Positions 42,032 through 50,617 of a DNA stretch of 64,000 nt are shown here, piece after piece. The stretch lies in NCBI GenBank assembly GCA_937625935.1, contig OW569357.1, positions 124,001 through 188,000 of the forward strand, written 5' to 3'. The stretch is from Tetramitus jugosus (lineage: Eukaryota > Heterolobosea > Eutetramitea > Acrasida > Vahlkampfiidae). Position 1 is the stretch's first letter, and every line of letters begins with the position of its first letter. The notes under the pieces were generated by a model. The model saw nothing but the letters and a program-made list of their open reading frames with translations, made no database searches and had not been told where the DNA came from. A program made the translations under genes and the position numbers.

Positions 42032-42872
42032 TAGCTGCCCCATCACTCAAGAACGAATTTGTTCTCATTACCTCTTGGCCCACTGACTTCCTTGTCACTT
42101 ACAGCTGGCTAGACCAGCTGAATTGACGAGGACAAATTCGTTCCTGACTGGCTAAGCACCTACCCCACAAAATTAATAGTCAAAAGAAAGAGAACATTGC
42201 GCGACCATATTGTCGAGCATGGCTCGGGCGACATGATCGAGCACAATGTGGTTAGTGGAGCTGTCGCACTCGTTCATGAGTGCGACAAGCTTTGCATGGA
42301 CTCTCTCGTCCTCTTGTCTGGCTCGACACCAGTTGTATTTCCCAACAAAACTTCGCCAGGTGTTCAAGTCAATGCTTTCTTTTGTCAACAAGAGCTTGAC
42401 ATACAGCGAAAGATCTTTGAGATGCTTGTCCGTTGTAAAAACACCCTTGTTCTCTCCAAAACGCAACAAATAGCCACAGAATGTGATCTCTTGTTGTGGT
42501 ACTAACACCGACTTGGAAGCATTGATCGGCAGACCATTTCGCTCAAGCGTCAGTACTTGGTCTTGAAGCCTTTGTGCCAAATCTTCTTCACTATTGCTGA
42601 ACAGAAGGAAATCATCCAAATAAACAACAGTTGACTCCTTAGAGAGAAAGGATGTAACAGTTTGACAACATCCGGGCGCACACTTGATACCAAAGGGAAC
42701 GCGCGTGACCTTGTACACCTTCTTTCTCCAGCTAATACAACAGTAGGCTTGATAGGCTGGATGCAATTTGATGTTGGTGTAACAAGACTTGATGTCAACA
42801 GAGGCCGCAAAGGAGTAGTTGTTGACCAATGAGACCAGATCGCCCCTAGATGGCAAACGACAGTCAGCATCA
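42032..42872 (-). repeat. Inverted repeat arm R'
   Basis: About 841 bp, the reverse complement of 44246-45087 with very few differences; one 1-nt indel changes the end of the coding frame. Its outer end contains GAACGAATTTGTTCTC (42051-42066) facing GAGGACAAATTCGTTC (42128-42143), and within that a perfect CAGCTGG-CTAGA-CCAGCTG hairpin (42102-42120). Confidence 0.85.
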
Positions 42873-43285
42873 TTGCATGCTCCCATCTCCTCGACTACTG
42901 ATTCTACTGTGGTGTCATACACAAGTAGACCCACATTGTATGCATCTAAAGTGCAATGAGTATGGAGGCTACCTGAGATGTACCTTTCGAACCATGTTCG
43001 AGGGCATTCTGCAGAGTACAATAACACCCGGTTGATGCCAGGAACCGACAGAACAACTAAATGGGTGCGTTCCGGTAGGGATACTTGTTGCACACCATTG
43101 ACAAAAAGAGAAAAATATCTTGAGCGGACTGGAAGCAATGCATTGGTGTCCAATTGCATCTTCAAACAACGTCCCACGCTTTCCAGGGCAACTTCACGAC
43201 TCATGTTGAACACTTCCCCGGCGATCAGCTCATGTCTGAGCCAACTGTATAAATCTCTCCCACTTACGACAATTTCGCAATTCAA
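42173..43285 (-). CDS. Chimeric ORF: unknown N-terminal half joined to reverse transcriptase core
   Basis: 370-codon open frame; first ATG at 43204. Residues 1-135 (for example HLVVLSVPGINRVLLYSAEC and CPRTWFERYISGSLHTHCTL) belong to no family I know. From RLPSRGDLVSLVNNYSF on it is the same protein as the plus-strand ORF at 43581-44867: VDIKSCYTNIKLHPAYQAYC, VTRVPFGIKCAPG, catalytic VVYLDDFLLFSN and KSVLVPQQEITFCGYLLRFG. It lacks the N-terminal RT motifs, so activity is doubtful. The first ~50 nt overlap the GIY-YIG ORF in another frame. Confidence 0.6.
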   Translation of the reverse strand: MNCEIVVSGRDLYSWLRHELIAGEVFNMSREVALESVGRCLKMQLDTNALLPVRSRYFSLFVNGVQQVSLPERTHLVVLSVPGINRVLLYSAECPRTWFERYISGSLHTHCTLDAYNVGLLVYDTTVESVVEEMGACNDADCRLPSRGDLVSLVNNYSFAASVDIKSCYTNIKLHPAYQAYCCISWRKKVYKVTRVPFGIKCAPGCCQTVTSFLSKESTVVYLDDFLLFSNSEEDLAQRLQDQVLTLERNGLPINASKSVLVPQQEITFCGYLLRFGENKGVFTTDKHLKDLSLYVKLLLTKESIDLNTWRSFVGKYNWCRARQEDERVHAKLVALMNECDSSTNHIVLDHVARAMLDNMVAQCSLSFDY

Positions 43286-43478
43286 TCACATCCAAATAAA
43301 GTTCCAATACTAGCACCTTGCCCCGTAGCTTCTTCAGTCTCTTGTGAACATTTCTACTCTGTCCTATTTTTGAGCCGTTGCATTCATTTGATGAGAGCAC
43401 ATAAATGCACTCCCCTATCTTCTTTAAGTGTGCATAATTTGTCACCTTACCATTGACTGTAATAAAACACTGAATCAT
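43230..43478 (-). CDS. GIY-YIG-like nuclease domain, short ORF
   Basis: 82 residues from the ATG at 43478. The motif CIYVLSSNECNGSKIGQSRN followed by VHKRLKKL fits the T5orf172/MUG113 type of GIY-YIG nucleases (Tyr-Val-Leu, then Lys-Ile-Gly, then Arg). The domain ends soon after, so it is short. It runs into the 42173-43285 frame with an overlap, and the decayed copy at 45434-46029 has the same two-frame layout. The frame change is thus older than the duplication. A GTAAGT lies at the overlap, but splicing there does not restore a frame. Confidence 0.5.
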   Translation of the reverse strand: MIQCFITVNGKVTNYAHLKKIGECIYVLSSNECNGSKIGQSRNVHKRLKKLRGKVLVLELYLDVIELRNCRKWERFIQLAQT

Positions 43479-43580
43479 TGAACAAACAAAAGAAATCAAA
43501 TAGTTATTATTGAGTTAACGTGGTAGTGTCTTGTTTTATTTTTTGTTTTTATAGCTTGTTGTTTGTGATGGATTGATGTC

Positions 43581-44867
43581 ATGATGGGTCGAGGATCAAT
43601 GTATCTATATAGGTTGAGGATTAACAAAAACAAAGAGAATCAACAAAACAAGAAGTACTGCAACATGTCTAACGGTCAGTGGCAGACTATAAGTTTTCAT
43701 TTGCTGAGAGCATTGAGTGCAATGATGGAAATACAGAGTGCTTTGGGGAGCGTTGACGCCGGAGAGGTGAACGTTGGCTCCGATATGACATTGAGAGAGT
43801 GTCTGGGAGTCATGGATCGAAGCACTAGTGTGGAGAAAAGCTCTAAGGAGACAAGCGAAGAGCCACATAAAGGAAAGAACACTATGGATCAACCAATTAA
43901 TGAAGAAAGGTCTGGGGTGACACAAAAAGAGAAGTGCGCATTGGTTCAACTGAACAGTGCAACACCTAGCACAAGCCGTGTCAAAGGAAATCAGCGTAGG
44001 GGATTCTACAACAATGAAGAAGAAGTGCGCTCCAAGCTTCGTCATTTCATCTTGAATAAGGTAAAGCCTGAGCACCATAGGTGTATGGACGATAGAATCA
44101 AGGAATATGTCTCCAGTGGTGTTCTAATCGAGATTCCAATGGAACAAGCATTGTTTATTGCTTCCATAGCAATGATTCCTCGTGAAGCAGATGCTACTCG
44201 CCCCAGAGAGATCTTAGATTTTACCAAATTGAACAAATACATTCTTGATGCTGACAGTCGTTTGCCATCTAGGGGCGATCTGGTCTCATTGGTCAACAAC
44301 TACTCCTTTGCGGCCTCTGTTGACATCAAGTCTTGTTACACCAACATCAAATTGCATCCAGCCTATCAAGCCTACTGTTGTATTAGCTGGAGAAAGAAGG
44401 TGTACAAGGTCACGCGCGTTCCCTTTGGTATCAAGTGTGCGCCCGGATGTTGTCAAACTGTTACATCCTTTCTCTCTAAGGAGTCAACTGTTGTTTATTT
44501 GGATGATTTCCTTCTGTTCAGCAATAGTGAAGAAGATTTGGCACAAAGGCTTCAAGACCAAGTACTGACGCTTGAGCGAAATGGTCTGCCGATCAATGCT
44601 TCCAAGTCGGTGTTAGTACCACAACAAGAGATCACATTCTGTGGCTATTTGTTGCGTTTTGGAGAGAACAAGGGTGTTTTTACAACGGACAAGCATCTCA
44701 AAGATCTTTCGCTGTATGTCAAGCTCTTGTTGACAAAAGAAAGCATTGACTTGAACACCTGGCGAAGTTTTGTTGGGAAATACAACTGGTGTCGAGCCAG
44801 ACAAGAGGACGAGAGAGTCCATGCAAAGCTTGTCGCACTCATGAACGAGTGCGACAAGCTCCACTAA
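43581..44867 (+). CDS. Reverse transcriptase, DIRS/Ty3-like, single ORF
   Basis: 428 residues from ATG 43581, uninterrupted. The N-terminal ~150 residues are charged/Ser-rich, then RSKLRHFILNKVKPEHHRCM, EYVSSGVLIEIPMEQALF and RPREILDFTKLNKYILDADS, the N-terminal fingers of the RT. Palm follows: SVDIKSCYTNIKLHPAYQ, VPFGIKCAPGCCQTV and catalytic YLDD. The pattern INASKSVLVPQQEITFCGYL is typical of DIRS and Ty3-like RTs. The thumb ends WRSFVGKYNWCRARQEDERV. No RNase H, integrase or recombinase follows. Divergently arranged with the GIY-YIG ORF (103 bp between ATGs). Confidence 0.75.
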   Translation: MMGRGSMYLYRLRINKNKENQQNKKYCNMSNGQWQTISFHLLRALSAMMEIQSALGSVDAGEVNVGSDMTLRECLGVMDRSTSVEKSSKETSEEPHKGKNTMDQPINEERSGVTQKEKCALVQLNSATPSTSRVKGNQRRGFYNNEEEVRSKLRHFILNKVKPEHHRCMDDRIKEYVSSGVLIEIPMEQALFIASIAMIPREADATRPREILDFTKLNKYILDADSRLPSRGDLVSLVNNYSFAASVDIKSCYTNIKLHPAYQAYCCISWRKKVYKVTRVPFGIKCAPGCCQTVTSFLSKESTVVYLDDFLLFSNSEEDLAQRLQDQVLTLERNGLPINASKSVLVPQQEITFCGYLLRFGENKGVFTTDKHLKDLSLYVKLLLTKESIDLNTWRSFVGKYNWCRARQEDERVHAKLVALMNECDKLH

Positions 44868-45087
44868 CCACATTGTGCTCGATCATGTCGCCCGAGCCAT
44901 GCTCGACAATATGGTCGCGCAATGTTCTCTTTCTTTTGACTACTAATATTGTGTGGTAGGTGCTTAGCCAGTCAGGAACGAATTTGTCCTCGTCAATTCA
45001 GCTGGTCTAGCCAGATGTAAGTGACAAGGAAGTCAATGTGCCAAGAGGGAGTGAGAACAAATTCGTTCTTGAGTGATGGGGCAGCTA
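44246..45087 (+). repeat. Inverted repeat arm R
   Basis: Plus-strand partner of 42032-42872. Near its coding end it contains a perfect GTCGCACTC-ATGAAC-GAGTGCGAC hairpin (44835-44858). Confidence 0.85.
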
Positions 45088-45102
45088 GATAGCAAACGAC
45101 AG

Positions 45103-45433
45103 TCAGCATCAAGAATATATTTGTTCAGTTTGGTGAAGTCTAAGATCTCCTGGGGCGAGTTGCATCTGCTTCACGAGGAATCATTGCTATGGAAGCAATA
45201 AACAATGCTTGTTCCATTGGAATCTCAATTAGAACACCACTTGAGACATACTCCTTGATTCTTTCGTCCATACACCCATGGTGCTCAGGCTTTACCTTAT
45301 TCAAGATGAAATGACGAAGTTTGAAGCGCACTTCTTCTTCCTTGTTGAGCCAACATTCATCTCTCCGGCATCAACGCTCCCCAAAGCACTCTGTATCTCC
45401 ATCATCGCGCTCAATGCTCTCAGCAAATGAAAA
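45103..45433 (-). pseudogene. Decayed copy of the RT N-terminal part
   Basis: Reverse-complement copy of about 43692-44252 with a ~230-bp internal deletion and small frame breaks. The recognisable piece reads KLRHFILNKVKPEHHGCMDE and EYVSSGVLIEIPMEQALF. It belongs to the B' half. Confidence 0.8.
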
Positions 45434-46029
45434 ATTCAGTGTTTTATTACAGTCAATGGTAAGGTGACAAATTATGCACACTTAAAGAAGATAGGGGAGT
45501 GCATTTATGTGCTCTCATCAAATGAATGCAACGGCTCAAAAATAGGACAGAGTAGAAATGTTCACAAGAGATTGAAGAAGCTACGGGGCAAGGTGCTAGT
45601 ATTGGAACTTTATTTGGATGTGATTGAATTGCGAAATTGTCGTAAGTGGGAGAGATTTATACAGTTGGCTCAGACATGAACTGATCGCCGGGGAAGTGTT
45701 CAGCATTAGTCATGAAGTTGCGCTGAAAAGCGTGGGACGTTGTTTGAAGATGCAGTTGGACACCAATGCATTGCTTCCAGCCCACTCAAGATATTTTTCT
45801 CTTTTTGTCAATGGTGTATAACAAGTATCCCTCCAGGAACCCAACCATTTGGTTGTTCTGTCGGTTCCTGGTATCAACCGGGTGTTATTGTACTATAGAA
45901 TGCCCTCGAACATGGTTCGAAAGGTACGTCTCAGGTAATCTCCACACGAATTGCACTTTAAGAGAGTACACTACAGTAGAATCAGTAGTCGAGGAGATGG
46001 GAGCAACAATGATAACGGGTAGATTGTGA
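45434..46029 (+). pseudogene. Decayed copy of the GIY-YIG ORF and adjoining unknown frame
   Basis: Inverted copy of about 42886-43476. The GIY-YIG part is unchanged in its motif, but the downstream frame has a stop after SRYFSLFVNGV, several indels and a shortened middle (missing the region after HTNCTL). It ends after VVEEMGA with unrelated sequence. Confidence 0.8.
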
Positions 46030-46077
46030 ATCGAACAAGAGTTGATGTCGTCAAGTATATTGACGTGTTTAGGTTGA

Positions 46078-46109
46078 CCCCGAACACAGAAAATCAGGGA
46101 TTCGTTCGG
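46078..46109 (+). repeat. Imperfect copy of the tRNA-Trp 5' flank
   Basis: ACCCCGAACACAG...TCAGGGATTCGTT resembles CCCCCGAACACAT...TCTGGGATTCGTT at 37847-37876, same orientation. The 37.9-kb copy directly abuts the tRNA gene. On the minus strand, the sequence next to the 46.08-kb copy holds TTGTTCGATTCAC, which resembles a tRNA T-loop, so a decayed tRNA is possible. Confidence 0.45.
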
Positions 46110-46115
46110 ACCAGA

Positions 46116-46560
46116 TCGCCCCTTGATGGTAAACACTTGATGAAGGCTAAATGCTGTCGATCCATAGTACCCTTAACTTCGTGTCGCTCTTCACAACAAT
46201 GATAATTCTAGAGCTGTCCACCATAAGTTCTTCGATCCATCAAATGATTAAAAAGGAATGTTCAGAAGGCTCTGAAGAAGTTAAATAGCAAGTTTTTAGT
46301 ATTATTAAGGATTTACAGTTTCTTCCAAAGAAAGTATCGACCTGGTAGAGGAAAGTACAACTGTCTTGCTTGAGGTACAAAGATAAATCTTTAAATGTAG
46401 TTCGGTTGAGACACCTTTGTTTTTTCTCACAAGGATCAGTGCTGGGAGAACAGTTTACAAAATTTAAAATAGTGCCATTTGACATTAACTATACGCCTGC
46501 CAAACAGCAATTCCCTCTAATCCTAGATTTTCACTTAGAAGCATCAAGGTGAGGTATCTG
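46116..46560. pseudogene. Relics of reverse transcriptase sequence
   Basis: Pieces related to R: GACCAGATCGCCCCTTGATGG at the left edge (compare 42836-42855); on the minus strand FKDLSLYLKQDSCTFLYQVD matching the R thumb; on the plus strand KIVPFDINYTPAKQQF matching VPFGIKCAPG. Frames are broken and the orientation is mixed, so these are old remnants. Confidence 0.5.
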
Positions 46561-46622
46561 CCACCTGAATTCAACCCAAATTATCTCAGGTAAACCTTTA
46601 TTTATTTCACCATCCGGAGGGA

Positions 46623-48284
46623 TTAATCCTCTTGGAGGATGCTCAAAATTTTATCGTAAATTGGAGTTACAACTTCTCTTGTTGACCAAACGAAATCCGT
46701 GTGTCCATATTCCTCATATGTGTGGACTGTGCAAAATGATGAGTATTGTTTGAAACAGTTGCGCGTCCTTTCAGGATCAACAACACTGTCCCTTCCACCC
46801 AAAAAAACGTGAATCTTTGAGCTGGGCTGCAAATCTTGCCATTCGTTCAACATCTCCTCCACCTGGTAATCAGATTCGCTGCTTTCATCGGAGTTGGATT
46901 TAAACCGTCGAATACAACCTCCTATCCGCAATAGCTCAAACCAATGAAGCAAGTTATTGACAGAGGTACAACCACTTGGCACATTCACAAAAACTTTGTA
47001 TCGATCATCCAAAGGTCCATCAAACACTGATTTCTCAATAAATCCCATCGCCTTCATCATTAAGTTTCCACCATAGGCAACACTCAATTTGGGCATCAAA
47101 CGTTGAAACATGGGTATGATGGGCATGAACTCGGCATCACCAAACCAATGACCTGGTGTTGCCATCAGCAAACGAAGTAGCCATTGATTTGGTTGTTTCC
47201 TGAGGAATAAGGCAGGACTCAACATGAAGCACTTGTTGAGCTTGCTCTTGAGACTTGGTTGACTACTGAGCGCGCCAAAACATTGTCCCGCTCCTTGTGA
47301 CTGACCCACGAAATGAATTTTTTCGACACCCGTCTGTTGTGTGATGTAATCGATCATTGCAGGCAAATCATAGTCAATCAATTCATCAATGCTAAAGGAG
47401 AAGTCCTCTGGTTTGTTAAACTTTCCTTGGCCATAGTGATTGGTTCGGTTGTTGCCCAACCACACATCATATCCCAGGTTGGCCAATCGAAACGCCAACG
47501 AGTGATCACCAATGACAAAGATGCCTGATGTCTCCAACAGACCATGCTGCAATAGAATCACTTGTCTTGAATTGCTTGTTGTTGTTGTCGTCGTTGTCGT
47601 CATAGTCGTAGCTGAAGAAGCTGCAGGAGCTGTGTTCCTGCTAGTGGCAGAGGATAGTCTTCTCCTTGTTGTGCTTGTTGTGCTTGTATGATTCGATAAT
47701 GTGGCATGAGATGTTGTGGGTGATACGGGACCTCCACTGTCATCCATATGGCCATCAGAACAATGATGATGAGAATGGAGGAGATTGTGAGTCGCATGGA
47801 TCGAACACCACTTTGGATGAACAATTCTCTGAAGAATGAGCTCATGGCCATCATTTGTGATTGCCTTGTGTTGCTCCACCTGGAAGAACAAGGCTTGTTC
47901 ATTATCAGTTGCATCACCGGTTGTCGTTGTTGTCGTTGTTTGTTCTGGTTGACTGTCGTGATGATTGTTCCTTGTATCGCCATGATTCTTGTGCGCACAA
48001 GGTGGTGATGATGGTGATGACAGAGAGATTCTTGTGTTGCGGATGCGCGACTCTGTAAAGAATCGATTCGAAAAGGTTCGTGTCGTGAGCATGTAGCGAC
48101 ACCACACCATAAACAATCGCCATGCAATGTATAACAATACGGACAGCACAGACAGATAAATGGTGAGCGTGTATAGACTGGACAATTGTTCCGCTACGTT
48201 CTTATTGTTATCATGGTTGTTCGGTTGCATTCTATTGCTGCAGCTGCTGCTCACAGGTATAGTGGCCAATATTGGGAGGAGCAT
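46623..48284 (-). CDS. Acid-lipase-type alpha/beta hydrolase, membrane anchored
   Basis: 553 residues. N-terminal hydrophobic anchor (YLSVLSVLLYIAWRLFMVWC), a Ser/Thr/His-rich insert, then the steryl-ester/lysosomal acid lipase fold. Motifs: DGHELILQRI, oxyanion VILLQHGLLETSG, GYDVWLGNNRTNHYG (family hallmark), nucleophile GQSQG at about residue 328, catalytic Asp probably in GGRDSVVDPERT and His in EYGHTDFVW. Acts on triglycerides or sterol esters in the family; substrate here unknown. The anchor suggests an ER or lipid-droplet enzyme as in yeast Yeh/Tgl1. A CAACAACAACAGCAACAAC leader lies upstream. Confidence 0.88.
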   Translation of the reverse strand: MLLPILATIPVSSSCSNRMQPNNHDNNKNVAEQLSSLYTLTIYLSVLSVLLYIAWRLFMVWCRYMLTTRTFSNRFFTESRIRNTRISLSSPSSPPCAHKNHGDTRNNHHDSQPEQTTTTTTTGDATDNEQALFFQVEQHKAITNDGHELILQRIVHPKWCSIHATHNLLHSHHHCSDGHMDDSGGPVSPTTSHATLSNHTSTTSTTRRRLSSATSRNTAPAASSATTMTTTTTTTTSNSRQVILLQHGLLETSGIFVIGDHSLAFRLANLGYDVWLGNNRTNHYGQGKFNKPEDFSFSIDELIDYDLPAMIDYITQQTGVEKIHFVGQSQGAGQCFGALSSQPSLKSKLNKCFMLSPALFLRKQPNQWLLRLLMATPGHWFGDAEFMPIIPMFQRLMPKLSVAYGGNLMMKAMGFIEKSVFDGPLDDRYKVFVNVPSGCTSVNNLLHWFELLRIGGCIRRFKSNSDESSESDYQVEEMLNEWQDLQPSSKIHVFLGGRDSVVDPERTRNCFKQYSSFCTVHTYEEYGHTDFVWSTREVVTPIYDKILSILQED

Positions 48285-49202
48285 AGTTGCACAACGTTGT
48301 GTTGTTTTTGATGAAGGTTTTTGATTATTGAATGTGTGTGGGCTGTTTTATCTGATGCCCGATATCGGAAGGAAGTTGTTGCTGTTGTTGTTGTGAATGA
48401 AATCTCGCTCTCTATCGTTAGTTATTATTATTGAACAACAGTCCCAAGATTGGAATGCGTTTTTTTTATGGTTCCTTAGATTTTTATCTTTAGTAATCGA
48501 GAGATAATAAAGTTTGAGCGAGAATGGCCAACACCCAATGTCCTTTGTTCCTTTGTGCTGTTGAGTGTTGACTCTTTTTTTTATTCGTTGTGTAATCCTT
48601 CAAACACGGGTGGTTTGCGCCACACACATCTGTCAACAAAACTGAGCAAGTGAAATTTGACAGTAACCGTTGGACTTTGGTCCGGGGATTTGTGGAACTA
48701 CAAAAAGAGTAGTGCACTCTTTATCGGAGGTTGTTGGAGTCAATGGACAACAGCCAACCAATTGTGGGCAAGAAACTGACACACTTTATCGGAAGGAAAA
48801 CAGTTCATCTCTCACGAGAAGGATGCCTCACCAGAAGCAAACCGACAACAGGATTCTCGAGAGTGAAGATGAAGCTGTCAAACTTGGGAACTGCGACACA
48901 TGAAGCGACAAGAACTTCTTGATTCGAGAAGTGCTGCAATGATGACTTTCTGATATCCGATACAAGATACAAACCAGACATCCGTTTCCTGTCGTACACG
49001 GGGTAGAGATATTTTTTCAAAGATTCCGAATATTTTAGGTCAACTAAGGATCGGTTGTATTCTTATCAGCGAGTCGGAATTTTTCCATTCAAAGGTCTGA
49101 TTGTTCTTGTGACCATTCAGTCAAGAACAACAATCAATTTTTGAGTAATACTTCAAGCAAGTTGATCTTTGATCCCGACTATACAACAACAACAGAAACA
49201 TA
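48285..49202. other. Intergenic region, lipase / EEP gene
   Basis: 918 bp. The left part is the CAAC-rich lipase leader. A short plus-strand frame from 48743 (about 59 codons, MDNSQPIVGKKLTHFIGRKT) has no recognisable domain and is not called. Two similar pieces, CTCTTTATCGGAGG and CACTTTATCGGAAGG, lie 60-70 bp apart at about 48717 and 48781. Confidence 0.5.
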
Positions 49203-50576
49203 ATGAGCGAGACATTGCATCAAAAGAGAGCGAGACCTGCGTCACAATGTTTCCTGTTCCCTCCCTCACCCATCTTAATTCCTTCGATTCAGGCACAACA
49301 ACCTCCAAAGGAAGAACGATTGGAAGCCAAACGAGTCCCACCTCCTCCAAGCATCTCTGAACAGTACAAGATCATGACATTTAATATTCGATTCGATTAT
49401 GAGGGAGATGGAAGGAATCGATGGAAGTTTCGTTCCAAGGGAGTCTGTCAACAATTGGCAGAATACCATGTTGATATCCTCTGCTTACAAGAAGCGTTAC
49501 GCTACCAGTTCGATGACATTTTTGATTGTCTCAACAGAAATGGATTATCGTATGATGCTGTGACGAGGGGCAGAGAGAAGAATGATCGTTCCGATGGCCC
49601 CGAACCCAACGAGCACTGCTCCATCCTATTCAACAACAAAAAGTTTACAAAAATCGACAGTGGATTTTTTTGGTTGAGTGACACTCCCGATGTTCCAGGC
49701 AGTAAATCATGGGATGCTGATTGTGTTAGAATTGCTACATGGATAGTTCTTGTATCCAAGGACTACACTGGTGGTATGTCACCGCTTCTCGTTGTGAACA
49801 CTCATTGGGATCACATGGGTCACACAGCCAGAATGGAGAGCGCCAAATTGATAAAGAGGCGAATCATTGACATTTCGAATCGAGTACCCGTACCAATTCG
49901 TACCACTATTTTCACAGGTGATCTCAATTGTTTATCCAATTCGAGTGAATTTCATGAGATGTTGAGACGGGAGAGTGATGAACTGGGTGGTGTGCAGATT
50001 ACGTTCAAGAATGCAAAGGATCTGAGTCATGCAGAGTGCAACTTTTTGAATGATCATAGCTCATGTGACAACTTGGCCACGTTTACAGGTTGGCACGATG
50101 AGTGTGAGATTATTATTGATTATGTGTTGATATCGGACCACCATCGATCTTTGCCTCACGTTCACTATGAGGTTCTCACTGATGACCTACCTCTGGAACC
50201 GATTCCAACCCATCACAATGGCTGTCACGAGAATGGAGAGAATGGCTCAGTGAATCCAGTGGAACAACAGAACATTCCAGATATTTGTGTGACTCCAAGT
50301 GGGAGTGACAACGAATCACCATTGACTCCAATGTTCGAACCGAAGAAAATGAGGAACTTGACACATTCCCCCCAACCGATTGACGAAGAACATTCTCCAT
50401 TCCCTACAAAGTTCACTGTCAAACAAAGACGAATGAGCTTACCACCAGTGACATCGTTTTCCAACTTAGAAGAAGCAGAGCAATTTGGGTATACAACCTT
50501 TTCCAGAAAGAAAAAGGGGCTAGCCAGAAGAAAATTGAGTGACCATCGACCAATCTTAGTTACTATCTCGATCTAA
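49203..50576 (+). CDS. Endonuclease/exonuclease/phosphatase-fold protein
   Basis: 457 residues, one exon. EEP superfamily: MTFNIRFDYEGD, metal ligand LCLQEALRYQ, PNEHCSILFN, LLVVNTHWDHMGH, FTGDLNCLSNS and, at the very C-terminus, KLSDHRPILV. The catalytic Glu, Asp/Asn and His are all present. A ~95-residue Ser/Pro/His-rich insert separates DYVLIS from SDHRP. The variant (FNIRFDYEGDGRNRW; NTHWDH) is the one in uncharacterised bacterial and eukaryotic EEP phosphodiesterases; not an APE1, and closer to sphingomyelinase/deadenylase-like members. Stop codon 41 bp from that of the convergent RhoGEF gene. Confidence 0.85.
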   Translation: MSETLHQKRARPASQCFLFPPSPILIPSIQAQQPPKEERLEAKRVPPPPSISEQYKIMTFNIRFDYEGDGRNRWKFRSKGVCQQLAEYHVDILCLQEALRYQFDDIFDCLNRNGLSYDAVTRGREKNDRSDGPEPNEHCSILFNNKKFTKIDSGFFWLSDTPDVPGSKSWDADCVRIATWIVLVSKDYTGGMSPLLVVNTHWDHMGHTARMESAKLIKRRIIDISNRVPVPIRTTIFTGDLNCLSNSSEFHEMLRRESDELGGVQITFKNAKDLSHAECNFLNDHSSCDNLATFTGWHDECEIIIDYVLISDHHRSLPHVHYEVLTDDLPLEPIPTHHNGCHENGENGSVNPVEQQNIPDICVTPSGSDNESPLTPMFEPKKMRNLTHSPQPIDEEHSPFPTKFTVKQRRMSLPPVTSFSNLEEAEQFGYTTFSRKKKGLARRKLSDHRPILVTISI

Positions 50577-50617
50577 TGTACTAGTTCCAATAAATCACGT
50601 TTTTATTCCACTTGTTG

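Larger units (their letters stand above)
42032..46030. mobile_element. Interlocked inverted-repeat retroelement, R'-B-R-B'
   Basis: R' (42032-42872) and R (44246-45087) are inverted and nearly identical. B (42873-44245) and B' (about 45088-46030) are also inverted copies of each other, but B' is diverged and deleted. R encodes a DIRS/Ty3-like reverse transcriptase core. B holds two divergent N-terminal coding parts. No long terminal repeats, integrase, RNase H or tyrosine recombinase are seen. It starts 38 bp after the LINE cluster. Classification as a decayed DIRS-like element is a guess. Confidence 0.65.

Noticed and set aside
43250-43290. Splicing at GTAAGT to join the GIY-YIG ORF to the next frame
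   Set aside because: Both nearby AG acceptors produce an early stop, and the intron would be only 23-32 nt.
37901-46030. A CRISPR array or bacterial-style retron in the repeat island
   Set aside because: There are no short regularly spaced repeats, and the RT motifs, poly(A) tails and target duplications are those of eukaryotic retroelements.
48743-48922. Short plus-strand frame MDNSQPIVGKK...
   Set aside because: Too short with no domain; could be a small gene, but nothing supports it.
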